This document shows, piece after piece, positions 8,000 through 17,013 of a DNA stretch of 64,000 bases. A program made the translations under genes and the position numbers. The notes below the pieces were generated by a model. That model was not told the origin of the DNA, did no database searches, and saw nothing but the letters and a program-made list of their open reading frames with translations. The DNA is from Planctomycetes bacterium B3_Pla. Lineage in GTDB: Bacteria; Planctomycetota; Phycisphaerae; Sedimentisphaerales; Anaerobacaceae. Where the stretch lies: positions 1-64,000 of the forward strand of contig NJBM01000008.1 in NCBI GenBank assembly GCA_005223045.1, given 5' to 3'. How positions within the stretch are numbered: position 1 is the first letter of the stretch; every line of letters begins with the position of its first letter.

Positions 8000-9226
8000 A
8001 TGGCTAAGAGTAAGAAAAAGGCTGAAAAGGTTGTGCTGGCGTACAGCGGCGGGCTGGATACGAGCGTGATTCTGCCGTGGCTGAAAGAGACCTACGGCTA
8101 CGAAGTTATAGCATTTGCCGCCGAGCTGGGACAGGGAGACGAGCTGGCCGGCATTAAAAACAAAGCGCTGGCCAGCGGGGCTGCTAAGTGTGTGGTCAAG
8201 GACCTGCGCAAGGAATTTGTCGAGGATTATCTCTGGCCGATGCTCAGGGCCGGTGCGGTTTATGAGAAGAAATATCTGTTGGGTACGAGCGTCGCCCGGC
8301 CACTGATCGCCAGGCACCAGGTCGAGGTCGCCCACGCCGAAGGCGCAACGGCAGTCGGGCACGGCGCAACGGGTAAAGGCAACGATCAAGTGCGGTTCGA
8401 GGTAACTTATATGGCGCTTGATCCGGATTTGAAGATCGTCGCTCCGTGGAAAGACCCGAAGTTCAAGCTCACTTCTCGTGAGGCGGCGGTTGATTACGCC
8501 AAGAAGCACAAAATCCCAATCGAGCAGACGAAAAAGAAAATCTACTCCCGCGACCGCAATCTCTGGCACATCAGCCATGAAGGGGCGGACCTGGAAGACC
8601 CCGCTAATGAGCCTAAAGACGATCTGTTTACAATCTCCCAGCCGGTCTCGAAAACCCCCGCTAAGCCGGACTATGTAACAATAGGCTTTCACGAAGGTAC
8701 GCCCGTAAAGCTTGACGGCAAGTTGACGAGCGGCGTGCGATTGATTGAGGCGCTGAACAAGCTCGGCGGCAAACACGGCGTCGGGCAGGCGGACCTGGTC
8801 GAGAACCGCCTGGTCGGGATAAAGTCGCGCGGCGTATATGAGACGCCGGGCGGGACAATCCTCACGGCGGCTCACGATGCCATAGAGACTCTGACGCTCG
8901 ATCGGGAGACCCTGCACTATAAACAGCAGGTCGCGCTGAAGTATGCCGAGCTGGTCTATTACGGTCTGTGGTTTTCGCAGTTGCGCGAGGCGCTCGATGC
9001 GTTTGTTGATGTCACCCAGCGCAACGTTACAGGCGATGTCAAGATGAAACTGTTCAAGGGGCAATGCACGCCGGCAGGCATAAAAAGCCCGAACAGCCTG
9101 TACCAGACCGACCTGGCGAGCTTCAAGATGGGCGCCGAGTACGATTCGACCGATGCAACCGGCTTTATCCGCCTGTTCGGCCTGCCCGCGAAGGTTGACG
9201 CCGCGGTCAATAAGAAGAAGAAATAA
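8000..9226 (+). CDS. argG: Argininosuccinate synthase
   Basis: 408 residues, the usual length. The PP-loop ATP motif is near the N-terminus ([18 protein letters not shown]), followed by [36 protein letters not shown] and the C-terminal substrate-binding segments. It joins citrulline and aspartate using ATP to give argininosuccinate, the second last step of arginine synthesis, in the cytoplasm. GGGGA lies eight bases before the ATG. No argH or other arginine gene is adjacent. A long frame on the opposite strand across this gene is a shadow. Confidence 0.97.
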   Translation: MAKSKKKAEKVVLAYSGGLDTSVILPWLKETYGYEVIAFAAELGQGDELAGIKNKALASGAAKCVVKDLRKEFVEDYLWPMLRAGAVYEKKYLLGTSVARPLIARHQVEVAHAEGATAVGHGATGKGNDQVRFEVTYMALDPDLKIVAPWKDPKFKLTSREAAVDYAKKHKIPIEQTKKKIYSRDRNLWHISHEGADLEDPANEPKDDLFTISQPVSKTPAKPDYVTIGFHEGTPVKLDGKLTSGVRLIEALNKLGGKHGVGQADLVENRLVGIKSRGVYETPGGTILTAAHDAIETLTLDRETLHYKQQVALKYAELVYYGLWFSQLREALDAFVDVTQRNVTGDVKMKLFKGQCTPAGIKSPNSLYQTDLASFKMGAEYDSTDATGFIRLFGLPAKVDAAVNKKKK

Positions 9227-9250
9227 GAGCACGAAAACATAAGCACATAA

Positions 9251-9380
9251 GAAACTATTTCAAAACACAATTTGTCGTTCTCCGTAAGGAGTCCCTATGA
9301 CCGAGCGCAGCGAAGAATCTCTCATTTCCGACGTTTAGACCCTTCGCTTCGCTCAGAGCTTGCAGTTTTGAGATAGTTTC
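9251..9380. repeat. MITE-like element with 16-bp terminal inverted repeats
   Basis: GAAACTATTTCAAAAC (9251-9266) and GTTTTGAGATAGTTTC (9365-9380) are inverted repeats with one mismatch. Inside lies a second, GC-rich palindromic region containing GAGCGCAGCGAAGAATCTC and CCTTCGCTTCGCTCAG, related in style to the GCAATCTC repeats elsewhere. The element is about 130 bases, has no coding capacity and sits between argG and the peptidase gene. Confidence 0.6.
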
Positions 9381-9417
9381 CAAGTGAATATGTACTGCTG
9401 AAGGCAAAGGAGGCGTT

Positions 9418-10656
9418 GTGGCGGTACCGGATTGGATTTGGTTTGTTTTTGTCTTTGCATTTGGCTGCTGTATCGGCAGCTTCCTGAACGTAGTCGTCTA
9501 TCGCATGCCTCGCGACAAGTCGCTGGTGACTCCGCCGTCGTCGTGCCCGGCCTGCGGCAGGCACATTCGCTTCTATGACAACGTGCCGTTGGTTTCGTGG
9601 CTGGTTCTTGGCCGGAAGTGCCGGTATTGCAAAGCGCCTGTATCGCCGCGATACTTTATTATTGAATTGCTGACCGGCGTTATCTTCCTCGGTCTTTTCA
9701 TTCTGTATTTTCGCATTGATTCGCAAGAGTTTGTCCAGCCGTTTTCGAGCCGATGCTGGTTTATCTATGTTCTTCACATTATTTTGTTAGCAGCTTTCAT
9801 CGCCGCCTCTGCAATTGACCTGGAGCACTGGGTCATCCCGCTGTCTATTTGCTGGCTGGTCACGGCAGTCGGCTTTGTCGGCTCGGCGGTCGGCGCTTAT
9901 TATGTGATCGCCCCCGGCGAAGTAATTGCATCCGCCGACGTCCGCAGCTATTACCTGCCGCCCAGCACCGCGGATATTATCTTCACGGACGGCACTGCGA
10001 TAGCCTCGCTGGCCGTGGGGGCGGCGATAGGGCTGGCCATATCCACAGCGCTGCTGATGACCGGCCTGGTCAAGAGAAGCTACGAATCGGACAATCCCGG
10101 CGAGGACCAGCAGGCAGGGCAAAAAGACAGCGAGCCGAAAGCTGATACACCCGAGGAGCAGCAAGAGCTGCCGCAAGAGCAGTTCGACCACCGCCTGGAG
10201 GCCCTTCGGGAGATTGTCTTTTTGCTGCCGATAATTGGCTGCTCGCTGCTGGCCTTGTGGATAGGCGGGCAGGTCGAGCCGATAAGCACCTGGTGGTCGG
10301 AGTTTTCACAACATCCTGTCGTTTCAGGGCTTCTGGGCAGTGTCTGGGGTTACTTCGTAGGCTGTGGGATCGTCTGGGGCATCCGCATATTCGGGACGTT
10401 AGTCTTCGGAAAAGAGGCTATGGGTCTTGGCGACGTGCACCTGATGGGCGCCGCCGGGGCGGTGGTAGGGCCGCTGCTGGTCGTTGTGGCATTCTTTATC
10501 GCGCCGTTTTTCGGACTCGCCTGGGCCGGTTCTCAGATGTTTTTTAAAAAAGTTCGCCAAATTCCCTACGGTCCCTTCTTGTCTTTGGGTATATTTGTTG
10601 TTATGATTTTGCACGACTGGATTTTGAACCGAGTAGGTTTTCTTTTCTACCGTTGA
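9418..10656 (+). CDS. Prepilin peptidase with a large central insertion
   Basis: 412 residues from a GTG at 9418, preceded by AAAGGAGG. Family features are GSFLNVVVYRMP at 20-31; two zinc-type CxxC pairs, CPAC (43-46) and CRYC (68-71); the first catalytic Asp in AIDLEHWVIP (about 134); and the second in MGLGDVHLMG (about 339). Both aspartates of this aspartic protease are present, so it should be active, cutting the leader of type IV pilin-like proteins at the inner membrane and methylating the new N-terminus. The usual length is 250-290. Here about 120 extra residues lie between the two aspartates, including a hydrophilic Glu/Gln-rich segment (about 222-262) flanked by membrane helices. No pilin genes are in the window. 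The neighbouring comEC fits a natural-uptake or pilus context, but the strands differ. Confidence 0.92.
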   Translation: MAVPDWIWFVFVFAFGCCIGSFLNVVVYRMPRDKSLVTPPSSCPACGRHIRFYDNVPLVSWLVLGRKCRYCKAPVSPRYFIIELLTGVIFLGLFILYFRIDSQEFVQPFSSRCWFIYVLHIILLAAFIAASAIDLEHWVIPLSICWLVTAVGFVGSAVGAYYVIAPGEVIASADVRSYYLPPSTADIIFTDGTAIASLAVGAAIGLAISTALLMTGLVKRSYESDNPGEDQQAGQKDSEPKADTPEEQQELPQEQFDHRLEALREIVFLLPIIGCSLLALWIGGQVEPISTWWSEFSQHPVVSGLLGSVWGYFVGCGIVWGIRIFGTLVFGKEAMGLGDVHLMGAAGAVVGPLLVVVAFFIAPFFGLAWAGSQMFFKKVRQIPYGPFLSLGIFVVMILHDWILNRVGFLFYR

Positions 10657-10696
10657 GAAAGAGGATTCATATTCCGGCATTTTAAGGAGACATCAA

Positions 10697-11368
10697 ATGC
10701 AAGTTGCCAACAAGAAAACGATTGTCCCGCTGATTTGTCTCGGTCTGGTTGCTGTTTTGTCGGGCTGCACGAACTGGGAGATAAAATATCAGGCTCTTAG
10801 CGTCGAACACGAGAATTTGAAGGGCCTGCTTGCCCGCGAGAGGTCGGAAAAGGGGCTGCTGGCCGATGAAGTTACACAGGGCCAGCAGACAATCGAAGAG
10901 CTGCGAATGCAGATTGAGGACCAGAAGAAGACGCCGGCGGACGCATCCGGCTTCGGAGAGGGCTACGACGTCGCCTTCGACCCGTCGGCAGGGACGGTCA
11001 CTGTGACGCTTCAAAATTCGATATTGTTCGATTCGGGAAAAGCAACGCTAAAAAAGGCGACCAGTGCCGAACTTGACCACATCCGCTCGGTGCTGCGACA
11101 GTCCAAGTACGCCGGCAAGCAAGTGGACGTTGTCGGCCATACCGATTCGGACCCGATCAGGAAAACCAAGGACAAGTGGAAGGACAACCTGGAGCTATCC
11201 TCTCAACGTGCGATTACCGTTGCCAGGTATCTGATCCAGCGCGGGTTTCCCGAGAATGAGATTCGTGCGGTGGGCTGCGGGGAGAGCCGGCCTGTTGCCT
11301 CGAATGCAAGCACCGCCGGCAAGGCCAGGAACCGCAGAGTTGAAATAGTGGTGTATCTGAGGGGATAG
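10697..11368 (+). CDS. OmpA-family peptidoglycan-binding lipoprotein
   Basis: 223 residues, AAGGAG upstream of the ATG. The signal peptide ends in a lipobox, VLSGC, with the lipidated Cys at 24. Residues about 30-75 are a heptad-like coiled coil (HENLKGLLARERSEKGLL). Residues about 95-222 are an OmpA C-terminal domain: FDSGKATLKKA, DVVGHTDSDP, LSSQRAITVARYL, VGCGESRPVA and the final ARNRRVEI. Such proteins tie the outer membrane to the cell wall (Pal/MotB-like). It is 40 bases after the peptidase gene and converges with comEC, whose stop lies seven bases away. Confidence 0.92.
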   Translation: MQVANKKTIVPLICLGLVAVLSGCTNWEIKYQALSVEHENLKGLLARERSEKGLLADEVTQGQQTIEELRMQIEDQKKTPADASGFGEGYDVAFDPSAGTVTVTLQNSILFDSGKATLKKATSAELDHIRSVLRQSKYAGKQVDVVGHTDSDPIRKTKDKWKDNLELSSQRAITVARYLIQRGFPENEIRAVGCGESRPVASNASTAGKARNRRVEIVVYLRG

Positions 11369-11374
11369 GAGCCG

Positions 11375-13912
11375 CTATTTGGCGAAAAGAGTGGTTTTGA
11401 TCGTGCCGTCTGTTCCGACGGTCACCGTAACGGCCCCGTCTCTGGCGGTATAGAACCTCCCGGCTACGTTCGAGGCGGCAAGTGAGTGGCCGGTGCTATG
11501 GATGGTCCTTTCATACTGGCTTCGGTCACTACTGCATATCAAAACATCGGCATTCAGCTTTTCCAGGAACCCGGCATCCAGTGTTTTCGCCGACCCGTGA
11601 TGAGGCACAACGACAATGTCGGCCTTCAGGTCGGGATGCAGCCCCAGTAGTTCTCTCTGGGCGAATTCCTCTATGTCCGAGCACAAAAGTATCCTCACGC
11701 CGGCGAACTCTACCAGCGAAACAAGCGACGTGTCGTTGTCGCTCAGGCCATCACTTGCTTGAACGTCTCGGTCGGGCCAGAGAGTTTCGATGGTTGCGCC
11801 GCCCGAGCGCAGGTTTCCTTCGAGCCTTTTTATCTTAAAGCCCTGCTCGTCAAGGCATTCTTCGAGAAACTTCACAGTTCCCCATCGGTCTGTCCTGCTG
11901 AAAAAGGCGTCGTTGGCGTAAACGTTGTCCACCTTGCAGTGCTTGACAATTTCAGGTATTCCATTGATGTGATCTGTGTCGTTGTGGCTTATCACGATGG
12001 CATTGATCTTGCTTATTCCTCGATAATCCAAAAACGGGGCGACGATTCGCGTGCCGACATCGCTTCTATGCAGCGAGCCTGCATCGAACAGGATATTGGT
12101 TTTGCCCGGAAGCCGGACCAGTATCGCCTGGCCGTGGCCGACGTCGAGACACGTCAGGACCAGGTCGTCCCGATGCGTCCTCTGCCATTTTGCAGCGCCC
12201 AGGTAAACGAACAATGACACGAGCATCACGGCACAGATCGCTCTTTTTATCAGGGGCCGCCGAAAATATACATAACCGGCAAAGACCACGATGCAGTAAT
12301 AGAAAATCACCGGCACGGCGGACACCCTGCCTATCAGTATTTCGGAAATATCCAGCCGCGAAATGGCTTCTACGATCCAAATAAGAACATCTGACATGAA
12401 CGCTACTGCGACGCCCAAAACGGCACTGAGCGTCGGCAATAAGAAAAACAGGATCATCTTCAAGAAACCCAGCGCCAGGACTGCACTGACCAGCGGGAAA
12501 ACCAACACGGTCCAGATGCTTGCCAGAGGAGTGATCGTGTAGAAGTGATAGAGCAGAATGCCCGCACTGCCCAGCCACGCGGCCAGGCCGACCGCGAATA
12601 ATCTCAGCAAGGCCGATCCCGCCGTCAATATCTTTGCGCTCGGGAGCCGATCCGTTAGCTGCTCATTCAGAAAGGCTTCGATTCGCTTTGTGAAAAGTAT
12701 TATTGTGAGCACTGAAACAAATGACAGTTGCCAGCCGGCCTCGAACAACTGCGTCGGTCTTATCAGTAAAAGAACTATCGCCGCCAATGACAACGTGTTG
12801 ATTGGATTGGGGCGACGGCGCAGTAGAAGCGATGCGCAGAAAGCCCAGCAAATAATGGCCGCTCTTATAGTCGGCGCTCTCGGCGGGACGATCATCAGGA
12901 AAATGCCTACTGCAATTGCGCAAATCATCGCCCGCGAACGTTTCATCAGGCCTGCCGTCTTGGCTGCCAGCCAGATTATGCCGAACAGGATACCCAGGTG
13001 CATGCCGGACAGGCTGATAAGGTGCAGCAGGCCGGTTCTGCGAAAGGCCCGGTAGGTGTCGCTGTCAACATCCCGTCTGTTACCCAACAGAAGCGCCTCC
13101 AGCAGGCCCCGACTCGAACCTTCGCCAGGCAAATCGCCCAATAAAGCTCTTGTCGCCGCCTGCCTTATTTGTGCTGTTAGCCTCGCGAAAGCTCCGGCAG
13201 GAAGGCTGTGCCGCAACTCTATTCCGGCCCGGGATTCTATGGATATCGAAACGAAGACGTTTCTTCTCGCCAAATAGGCGGCAACGTCGAACTGGCCTGG
13301 ATTTGAAGGCGGCATGAACCTGTCCAGCCAGCAGTAGGCCTGGATGCGGTCGCCTGCTTCCAGCTCAAGCACCGGCTCACCCACCTGCACACGGGCTGTG
13401 CCGGTTGCCTTTGCCCAGCCGGCGGCAGTTTTCACTTCACCGATAGCGATGTAAAAGCTGCTGGTCGGATCGGTATGCTTGAACCGGGCGAATTCCCAGT
13501 CCGGATATTGGCTGACTTGTGGCTCCGTAATAATCACGCCGCGAATTGTTGCCATCGCCGGCTTATCGGCAACAAAATTGCGGATGTCATTCGACTCCGG
13601 CCGGCAATAGCTCGTCAGACGAATCGCGCCAAGACACGCAAAGCAGCCCAAGGCCAGGTACGCCGTGACATATTGATAATTGCCGCGAGAGAATTGTTGA
13701 ATGACGAAGAAGATAGCGGTTGCCGCCGCGAGCACACCAAGCGGCGCCAGCCAGATTGATGCCTGTAAACTGAATCTGCTCTGTGCGAAAATCCCTAACA
13801 TCAGACCGACAGCGACAAACACAAGAGGGCAGGTGGTGACAGCTTGCTTATGGAAACTCCTCCCGGCCAATTGCTTGTCAATCAGCGCCAGTTTCCGCTT
13901 TATCTCGTCCAT
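11375..13912 (-). CDS. comEC: ComEC/Rec2-type DNA-uptake channel
   Basis: About 845 residues from the ATG at 13912; a TTG at 13942 would add ten, and neither has a clear ribosome site. The N-terminus has several membrane helices, then a DUF4131-like soluble part, the competence domain with many helices (LLHLISLSGMHLGILFG is the characteristic motif), and a C-terminal metallo-beta-lactamase domain (CLDVGHGQAILVRLPG, ISHNDTDHINGI near 640, PHHGS). This is the full three-part ComEC layout. ComEC carries single-stranded DNA across the inner membrane during transformation; the lactamase-like part is proposed to degrade the second strand. Together with the prepilin peptidase it suggests that natural transformation is possible, but no other com genes are present here. 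Confidence 0.93.
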   Translation of the reverse strand: MDEIKRKLALIDKQLAGRSFHKQAVTTCPLVFVAVGLMLGIFAQSRFSLQASIWLAPLGVLAAATAIFFVIQQFSRGNYQYVTAYLALGCFACLGAIRLTSYCRPESNDIRNFVADKPAMATIRGVIITEPQVSQYPDWEFARFKHTDPTSSFYIAIGEVKTAAGWAKATGTARVQVGEPVLELEAGDRIQAYCWLDRFMPPSNPGQFDVAAYLARRNVFVSISIESRAGIELRHSLPAGAFARLTAQIRQAATRALLGDLPGEGSSRGLLEALLLGNRRDVDSDTYRAFRRTGLLHLISLSGMHLGILFGIIWLAAKTAGLMKRSRAMICAIAVGIFLMIVPPRAPTIRAAIICWAFCASLLLRRRPNPINTLSLAAIVLLLIRPTQLFEAGWQLSFVSVLTIILFTKRIEAFLNEQLTDRLPSAKILTAGSALLRLFAVGLAAWLGSAGILLYHFYTITPLASIWTVLVFPLVSAVLALGFLKMILFFLLPTLSAVLGVAVAFMSDVLIWIVEAISRLDISEILIGRVSAVPVIFYYCIVVFAGYVYFRRPLIKRAICAVMLVSLFVYLGAAKWQRTHRDDLVLTCLDVGHGQAILVRLPGKTNILFDAGSLHRSDVGTRIVAPFLDYRGISKINAIVISHNDTDHINGIPEIVKHCKVDNVYANDAFFSRTDRWGTVKFLEECLDEQGFKIKRLEGNLRSGGATIETLWPDRDVQASDGLSDNDTSLVSLVEFAGVRILLCSDIEEFAQRELLGLHPDLKADIVVVPHHGSAKTLDAGFLEKLNADVLICSSDRSQYERTIHSTGHSLAASNVAGRFYTARDGAVTVTVGTDGTIKTTLFAK

Positions 13913-14022
13913 AGCGGGACAGACTACATACTCGGAGGACAATACTCAAGTGGAATTTAGCGGGTGTGTCCAGATTTTCCGGCTTGCGATTTTTTGTTCC
14001 TGAATACTCATTGTCGGCTCCG

Positions 14023-14282
14023 GGAACATCCGCTATCGTCATTGCGAGTTCCTTATCAGATTCTCAGGATGTATAGAGAAAAAAGCAGTCCATTCCTGTC
14101 ATTGCGAAGGAGCGCAGCGACTGCGGCAATCTCAATCCCCACGCCGCAAAGAGAAGTCTATTTTCTTAGGAGGCCATAGTATGTGGCCGCGGCAATCTCC
14201 TCACTTACGAACGGTTGAGATTGCTTCGCTTCGCTCGCAATGACAATAGTACCATCCTTTGTGAATGAGAAACTTGTGTAGT
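14023..14282. repeat. Composite palindromic repeat, copy 1 (about 260 bp)
   Basis: The gap 13913-14341 holds this repeat and no gene. Its core 14097-14245 has terminal inverted repeats TGTCATTGCGA / TCGCAATGACA and inner GCAATCTC / GAGATTGC arms. The left flank (from ATCCGCTATCGTCATTGCGA) and the right flank (to GAGAAACTTGTGTAG) also recur at 19427-19712, so the mobile or amplified unit is larger than the palindrome. A truncated copy lies at 53361-53493. It may also act as a bidirectional terminator or RNA-stability hairpin (inference). Confidence 0.75.
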
Positions 14283-14284
14283 TT

Positions 14285-14306
14285 GTAGGGTGGGGCTTGC
14301 CCCACC
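14285..14306. repeat. GTAGGGTG-type short palindrome
   Basis: GTAGGGTGGGGCTTGCCCCACC: a GGTGGGGC / GCCCCACC hairpin with GTAGG at its edge, the same plan as each arm at 146-211. It lies 36 bases beyond the stop of the amidohydrolase gene and could serve as its transcription terminator, though no U tract follows. Confidence 0.5.
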
Positions 14307-14341
14307 GAAGATTCTCAAATCCTCACAGGTGTCACTCTCGC

Positions 14342-16021
14342 TTACTTTTTCCAGCCCGGCCCGCGCACGAACCGGCCGGGTTTTGCGCCGGTGTGCCGGC
14401 CGTCTTTGAGGACCTGTGTGCCGTTTACAAAGACGTGAACCATACCTGTCGCGTACTGGTGCGGCTTCTCGAATGTTGCATGGTCTATGATTTTGTCGGG
14501 ATCGAAAACGACTATGTCGGCGTAATACCCTTTTTCAAGTTTTCCCCGCCGGTCGATTTTGAGATTTTCCGCCGGAAGCGACGTCAATCGCCTGATAGCC
14601 TCGGCAAGTTTTATGACCTTCTCTTCGCGGACGTATTTGCCGAGCAGGCGGGCGAAGCTGCCGTAAGCGCGCGGGTGGGGATTTCCTTTTAAGAAGACCC
14701 CCTCCGGAGCGAGCGATCCGGCGTCCGAGCAGAAGCTGACCCAGGGCAGCTTAATCTGCTTCTTGACGTTTTCTTCGGACATCAGGAAGTAAACCGTGCC
14801 GACCCGGCTGTCGTCCTCGATAACGAGATCCATCGCGGTCTCCTCCGGGGACTTGCCTCTGAGTTTGGCGACTTGGCCCAGCGATTTGCCGGTAAGATGT
14901 CTGAGTCTCGGATTCTTGAACTCCACGAGCAGGACTTTTTCGGGCGAGCCGGCCAAAAGATACAGATTCTCCCATTCGTCCGTGGGAGTGGTCATCTCCT
15001 TTAATACTTGCCGCCTGATTTTCGGGTCTTTCAGCCGGGCGACCCAGGCGCGAAATCCGTCGGCCTGGACCCAGGGGGGCATTGCCGCGTCGAGTCCGGT
15101 TGCGCCTGCCGTGTAGTTGTACATGTCCGCCGTAATCTTGAGGCCTTCGGCGCGTGCTTTTTCAATTTTTGCTATCATGGCGTCGAGCTTGCCCCAATTG
15201 GGCTTGCCGGCGGCCTTCATGTGATACACCTCGGCGGCAACATTTGCCTTTCGGGCGGTGGTTATCAGTTCATCCAGCGCATTGAGCACATTATTGCCCT
15301 CGCTGCGCAGATGCGTGATATACATTCCGCCGTACTTGCCCGCCACCTCTGCCAGCGCAATCAACTCATCGGACTTGGCGTAGAAACCGGGGGCGTAAAT
15401 TAACGCCGAGCTTACGCCTACCACCCCCTCCCGCATCGCCTGGGCCACCAGTCCGCGCATCTGCTCGAGTTCTGCCGAGGTTGGCGCCCGGTCCTGGTAT
15501 CCGAGAGCATGAACGCGAACCGTTGCCGCACCGACAAAGGAGGCTATATTGGTCGAGACGCCCCGTCTTTCGAGGTATTCAAGATACTCGCCGAGCGTGG
15601 TCCATTCGACGGCGTATTTGATATCGCTCTGGGCGTCGAGCAGGTCCTGCTTCATCGCTTCGCTGAGAGGCCCCATCGAGCTGCCTTCGCCCAGGATTTC
15701 AAGCGTTACACCCTGGCGAATATCGCTCTGCGATCTACCGTCCTGTATGAGAGATTCGTTCGCCCAGCTAAGCATATTGATAAAACCGGGCGCAACCGCA
15801 AGCCCCTCAGCATCGATTACCAAATCCGCATCCGCTTCGAGCTTGCCGATAGCCGCAATCCGATCCCCCTCGATCCCAACATCCGCAATGTATGATTGCC
15901 CGCCGGAACCGTCATAAATCGCGCCCGATTTTATCACTACATCGTAAGCCTCAAGGCAGTCGGAAACAAACGCGCTTAGTATGATGAGGACTGCATAGTG
16001 AAACACAGCTACTTTTCGCAT
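14342..16021 (-). CDS. Exported D-aminoacylase-like amidohydrolase with altered metal site
   Basis: 559 residues; AAGGAG is seven bases before the ATG. A signal peptide covers about 1-25. The fold markers of the D-aminoacylase / N-acyl-D-amino-acid deacylase group are present: VVIKSGAIYDGSG, MYITHLRSEGNN, EVYHMKAAGKPNWGK, FCSDAGSLAPEG, HPRAYGSFARLLG, LTSLPAENL and GYYADIVVFDPD. At 79-89, where amidohydrolases normally have PGFID-x-H-x-H with two metal-binding histidines, this protein reads GFINMLSWANE. From memory, a subfamily of exported D-aminoacylase-like proteins shares this change, so it is probably a conserved variant rather than a decayed gene. The substrate is unknown; the signal peptide places it in the periplasm. 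Confidence 0.87.
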   Translation of the reverse strand: MRKVAVFHYAVLIILSAFVSDCLEAYDVVIKSGAIYDGSGGQSYIADVGIEGDRIAAIGKLEADADLVIDAEGLAVAPGFINMLSWANESLIQDGRSQSDIRQGVTLEILGEGSSMGPLSEAMKQDLLDAQSDIKYAVEWTTLGEYLEYLERRGVSTNIASFVGAATVRVHALGYQDRAPTSAELEQMRGLVAQAMREGVVGVSSALIYAPGFYAKSDELIALAEVAGKYGGMYITHLRSEGNNVLNALDELITTARKANVAAEVYHMKAAGKPNWGKLDAMIAKIEKARAEGLKITADMYNYTAGATGLDAAMPPWVQADGFRAWVARLKDPKIRRQVLKEMTTPTDEWENLYLLAGSPEKVLLVEFKNPRLRHLTGKSLGQVAKLRGKSPEETAMDLVIEDDSRVGTVYFLMSEENVKKQIKLPWVSFCSDAGSLAPEGVFLKGNPHPRAYGSFARLLGKYVREEKVIKLAEAIRRLTSLPAENLKIDRRGKLEKGYYADIVVFDPDKIIDHATFEKPHQYATGMVHVFVNGTQVLKDGRHTGAKPGRFVRGPGWKK

Positions 16022-16174
16022 GACAATCTCCTTCTCGGACTTCCTCAGATCATATCTGTTCGATCAGTCTGGCTGGCGATCAATTTACAGACTACAGACT
16101 TAAGATCAATGACTCAAGTCATAAATCCGTGTCCGGCCTAACTTGTGTCTCGTCAAGATCCAATCCAGGCGTGT

Positions 16175-16410
16175 CATTCCTGCGCAGGCAGGGTACGTGT
16201 TTAGCCGGACAAGGGATATGTGACCCGGCTGTCATTTCGACCGGAGTCCCAACGCCAGTTGGGACGAAGTGGAGAAATCGATTCTAAATAGATCTCTCCA
16301 TTCCGCCTTCGGCTCCAGTCGAGATGACGATTGGCTGGCAGCCTCATCCTGATTGTCGTTTATCGGGATGGGGATGGTTGACTCCGGCTAAACACGTACA
16401 AAGCAGGAAT
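16175..16410. repeat. Nested palindromic repeats, three layers
   Basis: The gap 16022-16581 holds no gene but a nest of repeats. Outermost, ATTCCTGC (16175-16182) pairs with GCAGGAAT (16403-16410), the edges of a GGATTCCTGC-family element. Inside, a perfect 17-bp inverted repeat joins 16193-16209 to 16383-16399 (GTACGTGTTTAGCCGGA and its complement). Inside that, GTCATTTCGACCGGAG (16231-16246) faces CTCCAGTCGAGATGAC (16313-16328). This looks like successive insertion of one repeat family into another. Confidence 0.7.
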
Positions 16411-16538
16411 CCAGTTCTCGCAGACTCCACGTACCACCTTTGATGTGCTCCACTCGACATGATCCCTGCTCTGACTGTGCAGGAGCGCAGACTGACCGAC
16501 TATAACGTTCAAACGAGGCAATTGTGATTGCCCAAAGT

Positions 16539-16565
16539 GGATTCCTGCTTCCGCAGGAATGACAG
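16539..16565. repeat. Short palindromic repeat, GGATTCCTGC family
   Basis: GGATTCCTGCTTCCGCAGGAAT followed by GACAG, an intact hairpin of the family. It lies 16 bases beyond the stop of the next gene on the minus strand and could help end its transcript. Confidence 0.7.
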
Positions 16566-16581
16566 GGTTCTGCCGTGTTGC

Positions 16582-16998
16582 TTACAGGTCGATGTACTTC
16601 TTTGGCTCGAAGTTTGTTTCCATTGTCCAGGTTATGGCTCTGGGGTTTTTGATTCGGTATGCGATCAGGACATCGTAGCCCTGGGCTTCGACCCACGGTT
16701 TTAAGAAGGGGAAGTCTTCGACCATTTGCTTCTTTAGATCGAGATCGTCGAGCAGCTCGACGGCGCCTTCGATTCTGACCTGGCGGTTTTGCTCGGTGCC
16801 GTGAAAGCACATCTCGACTGCGGGATTGGCCTGCAATTGATGGTTGACGTCCTTTTCTCTGCCGGTGCTGAATATGATGCCGTTCTCATCGGCCCGGTAC
16901 AGCATAATCATGCGAGCGCGAGGCTGGTTGCCGTCGATTGTAGCGAGGGTGAAGATGGGATTCTTCGTGATGAATTCGAGAACTTCTTCTTTGTTCAT
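16582..16998 (-). CDS. Pyridoxamine 5'-phosphate oxidase-like flavin-binding protein
   Basis: 138 residues, AAGGAG before the ATG. A split-barrel FMN-binding protein of the general-stress-protein 26 / PNPOx-like group: ITKNPIFTLATIDGNQPRAR, IIFSTGREKDVNHQLQAN, VEMCFHG and VRIEGAVELLDD are the strands that form the flavin site. These small proteins bind FMN or F420 and reduce or sense unknown substrates; this one is too short to be the true PdxH. It follows serS by 15 bases on the same strand, so the two are probably co-transcribed, with no obvious functional link. Confidence 0.85.
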   Translation of the reverse strand: MNKEEVLEFITKNPIFTLATIDGNQPRARMIMLYRADENGIIFSTGREKDVNHQLQANPAVEMCFHGTEQNRQVRIEGAVELLDDLDLKKQMVEDFPFLKPWVEAQGYDVLIAYRIKNPRAITWTMETNFEPKKYIDL

Positions 16999-17013
16999 TG
17001 TAAGGCTCCTTGG

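Noticed and set aside
7877..9232. 451-codon frame on the minus strand opposite argG
   Set aside because: It mirrors a clear argG with every family motif on the plus strand; the reverse frame has no recognisable domain, start signal or neighbours and arises from GC-rich third positions.
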